A DNA stretch of 64,000 nucleotides, from positions 5,401 through 69,400 of the forward strand of contig CAJUQK010000006.1 in the NCBI GenBank assembly GCA_910588205.1. The letters run 5' to 3'. The notes below the pieces were generated by a model, which had not been told where the DNA came from, ran no database searches, and was given only the letters and a program-made list of their open reading frames with translations. Source of the DNA: an uncultured Eggerthellaceae bacterium. GTDB taxonomy: Bacteria > Actinomycetota > Coriobacteriia > Coriobacteriales > Eggerthellaceae. Of this stretch, positions 16,218 through 24,600 are shown in pieces. Position 1 is the stretch's first letter. Each line of letters opens with the position of its first letter. The translations under genes were made by a program, and so were the position numbers.

Positions 16218-16253
16218 AATAGCGGAAGCGAAATATAATCAGCTTCCGCTATT
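16218..16253 (+). terminator. Hairpin with T-rich tail upstream of the Fic gene
   Basis: AATAGCGGAAGC and GCTTCCGCTATT are perfect 12-bp inverted repeats with a 12-base AT-rich loop, followed by TTCATTTT on the plus strand. It has the form of an intrinsic terminator for plus-strand transcripts, yet no plus-strand gene lies upstream, so it may instead insulate the Fic gene or be a relic. Confidence 0.5.
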
Positions 16254-16278
16254 TTCATTTTACGGTAACCGCCCTATA

Positions 16279-16294
16279 CTTCCATGAATGGAAG
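16279..16294. promoter_or_regulatory. Palindromic site at the Fic gene promoter
   Basis: CTTCCAT-GA-ATGGAAG overlaps the end of a possible TATACT -10 element (16275-16280), about 22 bp before the GTG start. A repressor site, perhaps for self-regulation, is a reasonable guess. The GGAAG/CTTCC arms echo the hairpin 30 bp upstream. Confidence 0.4.
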
Positions 16295-16315
16295 CGAGGT
16301 GCTTGGAGGATAACG

Positions 16316-17521
16316 GTGTCCGACTGGCCAGTTGTAGAATATGAGGATTTGCCTTGGAATAGGAATGAGGACGATCTGGTTCTCATCTCAAAGAGCCAAC
16401 GTCGAAAGATCGGTTCAACCTACAAAGCTGCGCTCTTGCCGAAGATTAGTGGCAGATCGTATGCCCCATCGAATGAGATCAGCGAGCGCATTGCCGATAC
16501 AAGATCCCGGTTGGCAAGATTCGACGAACGTCAGAAGATGCTGCCATTCCGTTTGCCGATGTTGTTGCTAAGAAGCGAATCCGCCGCTAGTTCGCAGATA
16601 GAGAACCTGACGTCTAGTGCAAGGAACATCGCCTTCGCTGAACTGTCTCCCAAGGCTCCAAAGAACGCACGGATCATCGCAGGCAATATCTCCGCTATGA
16701 GGGAAGCGCTGGACATTGACGGCGATATCTCGATCTCCTCCATTTTGCATATTCACGGTGAGCTTCTTAGTGAGAGCGATCCGGATCATGCAGGGAGATT
16801 AAGAGAGGAGCAGGTCTGGATAGGGGGTTCACCATTCAGTCCGCACGGTGCCTTGTATGTTCCTCCTGCATCAAAGCGAGTATCTGGTTATCTTGATGAT
16901 CTTCTAGATTTTGCGAATTCCGATTCCGTGGACCCGATCATCAAGGTAGCGATCTTCCATGCTCAATTCGAAAGCATTCATCCCTTTGTAGATGGCAATG
17001 GAAGAACCGGTCGCGCGATGCTTCATAAGCTCTTGGATCGTGAAGGCCTTTTGGTCAATACCACAGTTCCGCTCTCTGCAGGTTTGCTTCATGACATAGA
17101 TGGCTACATGAACGCCCTGAAGCTATACCAAAACGGAGATCCTGAGCCTATGATCGTTCAGATGATATCAGCGCTCGATCTTGCAATCGTCATCGGTGAG
17201 CTGTCCTCGAATAAGTTAGTCAGTGTGCTGAATGAATGGGCGGATCTTATCACTGAGCGTGAAGGCTCTGGAATACATGGCTTACCTGCAGTTCTCGTCG
17301 AGCAACCGGTCGTTGATTCTGTGTATGTTGCGAAGAGGCTCGGGGTAACGCGTCGATCGGCGACATCGATAATCAATCGCGCTTGCGAATATGGGGTTTT
17401 GCGCCCGATGGGAAATGCTAAAAGAGGGGATTTCTACCAATCGGACCAATTGCTCGATGTGATCGATGATATTTCCAGTATCTCAGGGATCAAAAGACTG
17501 TTTGGGGCAACGGAGACGTAG
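16316..17521 (+). CDS. Fic-domain protein (AMP-transferase family) with N-terminal inhibitory motif
   Basis: 401 residues. An N-terminal Fic_N region carries the class II inhibitory motif SSQIEN ([S/T]xxxE[G/N]) near residue 96. The catalytic motif HPFVDGNGRTGR starts at His222 and is complete, and the flap precedes it (GGSPFSPHGALYVPPAS). A C-terminal winged-helix region (VYVAKRLGVTRRSATSIINR) suggests DNA binding or autoregulation. Family members transfer AMP from ATP to hydroxyl side chains of target proteins. Start GTG with TTGGAGGA. The gene is AT-richer than its neighbours with different codon use and is bounded by two similar terminators, both signs of transfer. Confidence 0.92.
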   Translation: MSDWPVVEYEDLPWNRNEDDLVLISKSQRRKIGSTYKAALLPKISGRSYAPSNEISERIADTRSRLARFDERQKMLPFRLPMLLLRSESAASSQIENLTSSARNIAFAELSPKAPKNARIIAGNISAMREALDIDGDISISSILHIHGELLSESDPDHAGRLREEQVWIGGSPFSPHGALYVPPASKRVSGYLDDLLDFANSDSVDPIIKVAIFHAQFESIHPFVDGNGRTGRAMLHKLLDREGLLVNTTVPLSAGLLHDIDGYMNALKLYQNGDPEPMIVQMISALDLAIVIGELSSNKLVSVLNEWADLITEREGSGIHGLPAVLVEQPVVDSVYVAKRLGVTRRSATSIINRACEYGVLRPMGNAKRGDFYQSDQLLDVIDDISSISGIKRLFGATET

Positions 17522-17627
17522 CTCACCTCTTTTGCGCTCGTTTTCCGCAACTGGAACGGATATGGAAGGCTGCCATGAAGATCACGGAAGGTCATCGCGG
17601 TTGCTTGTAGTTGGGAAGGCATAAGAA

Positions 17628-17656
17628 AAGCGGCCACCCGATCAGGATGGCCGCTT
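17628..17656 (-). terminator. Intrinsic terminator (copy B) of the ferritin-like gene
   Basis: On the minus strand AAGCGGCCATCC-TGATC-GGGTGGCCGCTT (one mismatch) is followed by TTCTTAT, 30 bp after the ferritin-like stop codon. It closely matches copy A at 16065. Confidence 0.8.
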
Positions 17657-17685
17657 GTGGACCGCGTTGGTTGTTATCTGCGCTA

Positions 17686-17988
17686 CTATTTCTTCTTCTT
17701 GTCCAGCATCTCGCGCACTTCGCCGCGGCCCTCGTCGTGGAAGCCCTTCTCGTCCGGGGCTAGACGCTCCAGGAGCTCCAGGAGCTCACCCATATGCTCA
17801 CGCTCTTCGTCGCGTATGTCAGAGAGGACCTTCTTGGCATCTTCGTTATCGGTTGCCTGAACATGGGCATCATATTCGTGGATCGCCTCAAGCTCGCCTA
17901 CGAGATCTTGACGGATGGCGTTCACGAGTTCTTCGTCGGTCAGCTTGCGGGGGACTTCCATGACAAAGGGGTTGGACAAGATAGCCAT
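17686..17988 (-). CDS. Encapsulated-ferritin-like (EncFtn-type) small ferritin
   Basis: 100 residues forming two predicted helices. The iron-site pattern of EncFtn proteins is present: GELEAIHEYDAHV on helix 1 and IRDEEREHMGELLELL on helix 2, that is Glu, then Glu and His four residues apart. EncFtn proteins need to pair across a dimer to make the ferroxidase site and usually work inside an encapsulin shell. No encapsulin gene is in the window and no obvious cargo-loading peptide is seen; the C-terminus is REMLDKKKK. The ATG at 17986-17988 has AAAGGAACG upstream; the longer frame runs through non-coding sequence. A free-standing rubrerythrin-like role is the alternative. Confidence 0.75.
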   Translation of the reverse strand: MAILSNPFVMEVPRKLTDEELVNAIRQDLVGELEAIHEYDAHVQATDNEDAKKVLSDIRDEEREHMGELLELLERLAPDEKGFHDEGRGEVREMLDKKKK

Positions 17989-18179
17989 GATCGTTCCTTT
18001 CTGTAGAGATAATTGCTCAGCTTTCTGGGCTGGTGGGTCTACTCTACGGGCGGGGAAGTCGTCCGGCATCTCAATTGCCATGATGCAATCAGGGCGTTTG
18101 CTGTCTGTTGACGTGCGGGAATATGGCCTGACAGGACAGGGTGTAGGGGGCAAAAGGCAGAAAAGACAGGAGTCGATCC

Positions 18180-19037
18180 TCAGCTCGAAAGGATCCGTTC
18201 GGCCGCGCAGACCACATGTTCGGCCAGAATGGCAGTCGTGACGCTTCCGACGCCTCCCGGCACGGGTGTGAGGGCACTCACGATAGGTTCTGCCTCATCG
18301 AATGTCACATCTCCCACCAGCCGCTGGGCCTCTTCGTCCCAATTGATCCCTACATCCACCACTACCTGCCCCGGGCGCAAGGCATCTGCTCCGAGGGTAC
18401 CTGCGTGACCGCAGGCGACCACGAGGATGTCAGCGGCGCGGCAAGCCTCATTCAAGTCTCGCGTGCGGGTGTGGGTCATGCACACGGTAGCGTTGCTATT
18501 CAGCAGCATCATGGCTACCGGCTTCCCGATGACCAAGCTCCGACCCACCACGGTGACCTCGGCACCTTGAAGCTCGTATCCGTAATGGTGCAAGAGCTTC
18601 AGACAGGCATCTGCCGTACAGGGTGGGAACCCCTTATCTTGGTTGGCGAAGATGCCGTAAAGAGACGCTTCGGTGATCCCGTCTACATCTTTGGCCGGAT
18701 CAAGGGCGTTGCAGGCGGCGGTTTCGTCCAGGTGCCCTGGCAGGGGGCGGAACAAGAGACAGCCATGGATGGTGGGATAGGCATTCACTCGGTCAAGGGC
18801 ATCCATGAGGTCTTCCTGGGTGCAGCTCTCAGCTAAGAGGATCCGCTCCACCTCAAGCCCCAGCCCTTCGAAGCGCTTCTGGGCCCCGCGTTCGTAGGAT
18901 AGATCGTCTTCCCGTTGGCCTATGCGGATGAGAGCGAGCTTCGGAGTGATGCCTGAGCCCTTCAGAGCATCTATCCGCGGCACGAGCCCTTCGCTGATGG
19001 CATCCGCCACTGGCTTGCCTTTGAGCAGTTCAGCCAT
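18180..19037 (-). CDS. folD: Bifunctional methylene-THF dehydrogenase / methenyl-THF cyclohydrolase
   Basis: 285 residues, normal FolD length. The N-terminal catalytic domain has the Tyr of DLSYERGAQKRF with the expected downstream Lys, and the substrate loop FRPLPGHLDE. The NADP-binding half has VTVVGRSLVIGKPVAMMLLN and the C-terminal TPVPGGVGSVTTAILAEH. It interconverts 5,10-methylene-, methenyl- and 10-formyl-THF. The gene lies 15 bp downstream of the cyclodeaminase/cyclohydrolase gene and is cotranscribed with it. Confidence 0.97.
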   Translation of the reverse strand: MAELLKGKPVADAISEGLVPRIDALKGSGITPKLALIRIGQREDDLSYERGAQKRFEGLGLEVERILLAESCTQEDLMDALDRVNAYPTIHGCLLFRPLPGHLDETAACNALDPAKDVDGITEASLYGIFANQDKGFPPCTADACLKLLHHYGYELQGAEVTVVGRSLVIGKPVAMMLLNSNATVCMTHTRTRDLNEACRAADILVVACGHAGTLGADALRPGQVVVDVGINWDEEAQRLVGDVTFDEAEPIVSALTPVPGGVGSVTTAILAEHVVCAAERILSS

Positions 19038-19052
19038 GGGTCCCTTCCTTTC

Positions 19053-19679
19053 TCAGACGCGCAGGGAAGCCATCACGGCATCCACAATGGCTTGGGCGCG
19101 CGGGCAGTATTCCCTGAGCATGCGGCTGCAGTTCTCATCCGTAGAGGCGGCGAAGGTGCGGTCCTTGAGCCCGGCGGTGTTGACGACCACGTTCAGGGCA
19201 GCAGATTCCAGCGCTGCCCGCGCTAAAGCGGCGCCGCACCCCACATCCGAGAGCAGGAGTCTCGAGCCCTTCTGCTCAAGCTCCTCTAAGAGCTCTATCA
19301 CCGAGCACGTCTCTTGCATCATGGCGAGAGGGCTCGCAAGCGCTGCCTTCGTGCACTGTTCCAGCGTTTCCTCTCGGGTAGGGTCATCTTTGGGGATGCC
19401 GTAGGCTTGGGAGAGGGGGTAGAAGCAAGCAGCATCGGCGTCCATCAGCTCCATCAGACGGATGCGTGCTCGGATGCTCTCTTCGAGGATGCGCTGGATG
19501 CCTTCTTCGTAGGCGGCGTACTTCTTCTTGCCGGTGGTGAAGTTCGCCACCATGCTGCCAAGGGCTGCCGCCAGCGCACCTGCATAGGCCGCCGCCGCAC
19601 CCCCTCCAGGCACGCTCTCTTTCGATGCCAACGCCGATGCAAGATCGGTGCAGGTCCATTCCGTCATCGTCTCCGTCAT
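19053..19679 (-). CDS. Cyclodeaminase/cyclohydrolase family protein (FchA/FTCD-like)
   Basis: 208 residues, all helical. The family signature SVPGGGAAAAYAGALAAALG occurs at about residues 21-40. Proteins of this family are either methenyl-THF cyclohydrolases (FchA) or formimino-THF cyclodeaminases; the direct coupling with folD fits a role in C1 interconversion of THF. Start chosen at ATG 19677-19679 because AGGAGG lies 6 bases upstream; longer starts add a Pro/Ala-rich leader. First gene of the two-gene folate operon. The promoter lies in the divergent region shared with the histidine kinase gene. Confidence 0.9.
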   Translation of the reverse strand: MTETMTEWTCTDLASALASKESVPGGGAAAAYAGALAAALGSMVANFTTGKKKYAAYEEGIQRILEESIRARIRLMELMDADAACFYPLSQAYGIPKDDPTREETLEQCTKAALASPLAMMQETCSVIELLEELEQKGSRLLLSDVGCGAALARAALESAALNVVVNTAGLKDRTFAASTDENCSRMLREYCPRAQAIVDAVMASLRV

Positions 19680-19863
19680 GGGTACCTCCTCAGGCGGTGG
19701 TGCGGCAGATGCGCCCTTCATGCCATGCATCATAGCGAACCCGCTTCTGACCTCAGTGAACGATCAGTAGAATTATTGTTGACTATCTGTTTTGTTCCCG
19801 TTGAAAAGGGAAAGCGAGCCCCGGTTAGGTATAGTGATCCTGGAGCATTATGGCAGTTGGGTG

Positions 19864-21618
19864 ATGAGGAGGGGCATGCTGGAGATGCTCGAAGATAACG
19901 CGTTGGTCTTGTGCGCTATCTTGAGCGTGGCCGTTGCCTGCATCCTCTTGATGGCAGCCATATCCGTGCTTCGTCGCATCCAGCGTTTACAGCCGCGAAG
20001 AACTGCTTCTGCAGCTGCAGGCTCTCCGGCTTTACAGGCGGTCCAAGATGCTCCTTTCGCTGCGCTGTTCGCCATCAACCCCTCCGAGCGCTGCGTCTGT
20101 GCGGTCTCGGGCCCCTTCGAGGCATTGACGGGTATTCCCGCGCAGCAGATCCTCTCTGATGCCTATAGCCTGGATGGTTGCTTTCGTAAGGATACGCGGC
20201 GGAATCTGAGAGAGACTTTCGATCTTTGGGACCGACGCAGTCTCTTGCAGACCCGCTGTGATGTAGAGCATGTCCAGACGAAGTTCGTGCGCCACTGCTC
20301 GTTCAAGGTGTGGCCGAGTGACGCATCAGGGCTTTGGGTGGCGGAGCTGCGGGATATCACAGAGGTGGCAGACCTGATAGAGGGCTTGGAGCGCAAAGCT
20401 GAGGAGGCTGAGGCAAGCGAGAAGGCCAAGCTGCGGTTCCTGTCCGACATGAGCCATGAGATCCGCACGCCCATGAACGGCATCATGGGTACGCTGGCTC
20501 TGGCTCAGATCCATGCGAACGAGCCGGATGCCACGCGGGAATACCTCCATCAAGCCGATGACCTCACTCAGTATCTGCTCTCCATCATCAACAATGTGCT
20601 GGATATCTCCAAGATCGAGAACGGGAAGATGGAACTGGAAGACCGCTGCTTCAGCCTGAACGATCTGCTGAAGCGCGAGCGTGGCCTCTTCGCTGAATCC
20701 ACGAAGACCAAGGGCATCCAGTACACCGTAGAAGGGGATGACCTTGAAGATCCTTATGTGGTGGGCGACGAACTCAGGCTGGCTCAGGTCATCACGAATC
20801 TGGTCTCCAATGCTCAGAAGTTCACCCCTGCAGGCGGTTCCATCACCGTGAGCTTGCTTCATGTCCAATCTACTGAGGATTACCTGCATTTCGTCATCCG
20901 CGTGGCGGATACGGGCAAAGGCATGAACAAGGAATTCTTGAAGACCATCTTCGACCCGTTCTCCCAGGAGTCTTCCAGCACGTCGCGCCAGTTCGGCGGC
21001 ACGGGTTTGGGGATGGCCATCTCGGATCAGATCGTGCGCCTCATGGGCGGCTATATCGTGGTGGAATCAGAGTTGGGCCAAGGCACCACCTTCGAGATAT
21101 ACCTGGGGCTTCCTGTGGCCGATGAAGCTCAGATAGCGGACTACCAGGTCGAACAGCAGTCAGTGGTAGTGGATTCCCAGGCGGCCGATGCCGCTGAGAA
21201 ACTCTTCCGTCTTGAAGGCAGCACCATCCTCATGGCTGAGGACAATATGCTCAATGCGGGTATCGCAGAAGAGATGCTCCTGGAGATGGGTGTTGCTACG
21301 GTGGACCATGCGCTCGATGGGCAGATCGCTTGCGACCTCTTCGCTGCCAGCGAAGCGGGTACGTACTCCCTCATCCTCATGGACATCCAGATGCCGAACA
21401 TGAATGGGCATGAGGCGGCCCAAACCATCCGCGCCATGGACCACCCGGACGCCCAGAGCATTCCTATCATCGCCCTTTCAGCGGATGCCTACGTGGAAGA
21501 CAAACGGGCCTCTCGGAAGGCGGGCATGAACGGGCACATCTCCAAGCCTATCGTCTATGAGACTTTAGAGGCTCAGATCTGCGCTGAGCTGGCCTCGCCG
21601 GGCCCGGGGGTGGAATGA
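19864..21618 (+). CDS. Hybrid sensor histidine kinase with C-terminal receiver domain
   Basis: About 585 residues. One membrane helix near the N-terminus (ALVLCAILSVAVACILLMAA), a PAS-like region (residues about 55-170), a coiled-coil linker, the dimerisation/phosphoacceptor motif FLSDMSHEIRTPMNG with His198, the ATPase boxes (LVSNAQKF, VADTGKGM, FGGTGLGMAI) and a receiver domain from about 455 with phospho-acceptor Asp507 in LILMDIQMPNMNG. No output domain, so the signal must pass to another protein. The exact start is unsure (ATG 19864, 19876 or 19885 all possible). The stop overlaps the next start by 4 bp, binding it to the surface-protein operon. Confidence 0.9.
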   Translation: MRRGMLEMLEDNALVLCAILSVAVACILLMAAISVLRRIQRLQPRRTASAAAGSPALQAVQDAPFAALFAINPSERCVCAVSGPFEALTGIPAQQILSDAYSLDGCFRKDTRRNLRETFDLWDRRSLLQTRCDVEHVQTKFVRHCSFKVWPSDASGLWVAELRDITEVADLIEGLERKAEEAEASEKAKLRFLSDMSHEIRTPMNGIMGTLALAQIHANEPDATREYLHQADDLTQYLLSIINNVLDISKIENGKMELEDRCFSLNDLLKRERGLFAESTKTKGIQYTVEGDDLEDPYVVGDELRLAQVITNLVSNAQKFTPAGGSITVSLLHVQSTEDYLHFVIRVADTGKGMNKEFLKTIFDPFSQESSSTSRQFGGTGLGMAISDQIVRLMGGYIVVESELGQGTTFEIYLGLPVADEAQIADYQVEQQSVVVDSQAADAAEKLFRLEGSTILMAEDNMLNAGIAEEMLLEMGVATVDHALDGQIACDLFAASEAGTYSLILMDIQMPNMNGHEAAQTIRAMDHPDAQSIPIIALSADAYVEDKRASRKAGMNGHISKPIVYETLEAQICAELASPGPGVE

Positions 21619-24600
21619 TGAAGGGTAAGCTCCCCATCTCCTTTCCCGCGCTTTCGGTAGGGAAGCTGGCTGCTGTGGCGCTCTGCGTCGTGGCCGTTGG
21701 CACCACCGTCGCTACCTGGCAAGGCGGAGCGCTCTTCGGCGCTGATTTCTCTTGGACGAATAGCTCCTATGCCATCCAGCAGGCCTATGACTCCACGGCG
21801 TTCCAGGTAGAAGAGGATGCCGAATCCGACAATCCGGTCTCCCAGGATGACCCAGCGGAGGAGAAGTCGGCTGATCCGGGTCTCTCCGCCTCTAACGCTT
21901 CCGGTGGCAATGCCCCGCTCTCGGGGACGGTGGTCCCTTCTGAGGAAGAAGTGGTCATCGGAAGCGGGGGCACCGCTTCTGGTGGCAACCCCTCTCAGGG
22001 CGAAGGGCCTTCAGGCCCTGGCTCTGATCCTGAGCCTGGACCAGGGCCAGGACCCGGACCTGAGGGGCCAACGAAGCCCGATCCGGAGGGTCCCGAAGAG
22101 ATCCCGGAGATAATCGATCCAGGTAACCGGTTCGAGGAGATGACAGACCCATCCCTTGATTACGTTGACACGAAGCCGCGCTACACCGTGGAAGAGGCCC
22201 ATCTCACGGGACGGGGTAAGACCGTTGTCCGTGATGCGGCCTTGGCACCGGAAGCGAATCGGGTCCTGTTGAACGAGGTGACGCCATATCTGAGCGGATA
22301 TTTCGTTATCCGCAAGGAGGGATCAGCGCAAACCGAGCGTCTTGAGCTGAAGCCAGAAGATTTCCGCTTCAATGCTGATGAGGTGGCCCAGATACGACCG
22401 TTCATGAAAGGGCCGTTCCAGATCAAAGTTTCCTACAGGGACAGCGGAGAGACCAGCGCCACTCAAACGGGGATAGAGGTCACCTGCGATGCCTATGAGC
22501 ATCGGGCGGATTTCACCGTTACGAATGCCGTTGGCGCGCAGATCACTAAATCCGTCCATTTCAATGGCACGCAGTTGAGCATCCCTGCTGAGGTCTGGGA
22601 GCTGGCGCTTCGAGACCTGAAGGAGCCCGATGGTACGGTATCCTCGCTCTTCCTTGGATGGGAGTATGACGGACGGGTGGCGATAGATGCTCTGACCGTT
22701 GGCGCTGATGTCGTGGCGTTCAGGGCCATGGCGAAGGGGACAGCGCCCGTGCCCGCTGGCATGCGGGTGGAAGCCCGTGAGACAGCGCAGGTGCTCACTG
22801 ATATCGATCCAGCAACTCCGGCTATCTCAGGGGGCCGTCTCATCGTTCCCGAGGGTGTGAACACCATCTCTCTTGCGGGTATGGAACCGAATGATTCTGT
22901 CACTACGATCTGTTTGCCAAGCACCATCACGGATGTGGACATCCCGTCCGTGCTACGGGCATTCCCTCATCTGAGCACGTGGGAGGTTGAGGGCGCGAAT
23001 CCGTATTTCGAGGCCACTCACAGTGGTTATCTGGCATCCAAGGTTTCGGACGGAGGATGCACGATCATCTCTATCCCACCCAGCTCCCCATCGGTCAAGA
23101 CCATGGCCATCACCGTTGATGAGGGCGTCGTCGGCTTCGGGCCGGATGCCTTCGAGGGTATCGCGTGGGACCCGTGGGGGTTGCGCCTTGTCTTCGCTGG
23201 CGATGCGGTAGAGATCCAGGATTGGGGTTCTCTGCCAGCCGAGGTTGAGGTTGCCGCACCCAGCTCTATCAATGACCAGGCCTACTGTCGTTACCTGTCC
23301 CTCTTCTCCCAGAACCGTCCTGACCTGTTGATGGCGGAGCCTGTGCGCTTCTGGCGGCAGGATGGCATCTATGCCACGGGCATAGATGATGACGGCGGAG
23401 CGGTCTATTTCCTCCGCGATCACGGTGCAGAGCTGGCGTATATCCCCGATGTCGCCGTTAGCTCCTATCGGATCCCGGCGCTGGCATCGAGGGTCCTCAC
23501 CACCGCCTTCATCGATTGTACGGCGCTTACTAATATCACGATCCCCTCTACGGTGAGTTCGATCGAGGCTGGCGCCCTTATGGCCGCGGGTCTCCATAGC
23601 ATCATCCTCGAAGCGCCGGATTCGGTCACGATCGAGGCGGGGCAGAAGCTCTTTTCTGATCGTGCATCCTATGCAGATGATTTCACGCTCTACCTTGCAT
23701 GCGAAGCGGGCAGTGCGGCCCATGGCCAATGGCTTGACCAGCTGGCATCCTGCTGGGGCTCTCGCGACGAAGCTGCTGCCCACATCGTATGCATCGGGGC
23801 GGATGAGGGGAACCTTGAGACCGATGAAGGTAACGGTGTTGTCTACAAGCAGGATGGAGGAACCCTGACATTGCTGTCGGTGCCCCAGGGGGTATCGGTG
23901 CTCACGGTCAAGGAGGGCACAACGGCTATCGCGGCGGATGCAGTACGCGGCCTCCCTGACCTGCGGGCTCTCATCCTTCCCGAAAGCGTGACGGATATCC
24001 CCTCTGATGCGTTCGCGGGGTGCGCGAAGCTGGAAGCGGTGATCTTCCCGGATGCGCTGGCCGCAAGCGCTGGGCTCTCAGCGTGGGCGGCGGAGGTTGG
24101 CTTGACCGCGGTTGATGGCTGCTCTTCGCTTGGGCTCATAGGGGCTTCATCCGAACATCAATGGGATGGCGTAGGGGTCTTCTACCGTCGTATCACCCAA
24201 GGGCTTGAAGCGGTATATGCGCTCAAGGAGGTCGGCGGCCTCTTCCCTGACGGGACTATCACCCTTCTTTCCGGTACGACCTCTCTTGCTCCGGGGCTGT
24301 TCGCTGGGGATGCTACGGCGTGTGGCGTTGCTGGCGAAAGGTTGGTGACGCAGGTTGGTGCGCGGGCTTTCGAGGGCTGCACTGCTCTGAGGAGCGTTGC
24401 AGTGTTCGGAGAAGTGCGCTCCATAGGCGCTTTCGCATTCGCCCGCTCGGGCGTGGAGGGCTCGATCGCCCTGCGCGGTGCGAGGCTCGTGATGGATGCA
24501 TCGGCCTTTGAGGATTGTGCACGCCTTGGCGAGGTCTCATTCTCGGGGACCGTCTCCTCCCTTGGGGCGCGGGCGTTCCAAGGCTGCTCGTCCCTGACGC

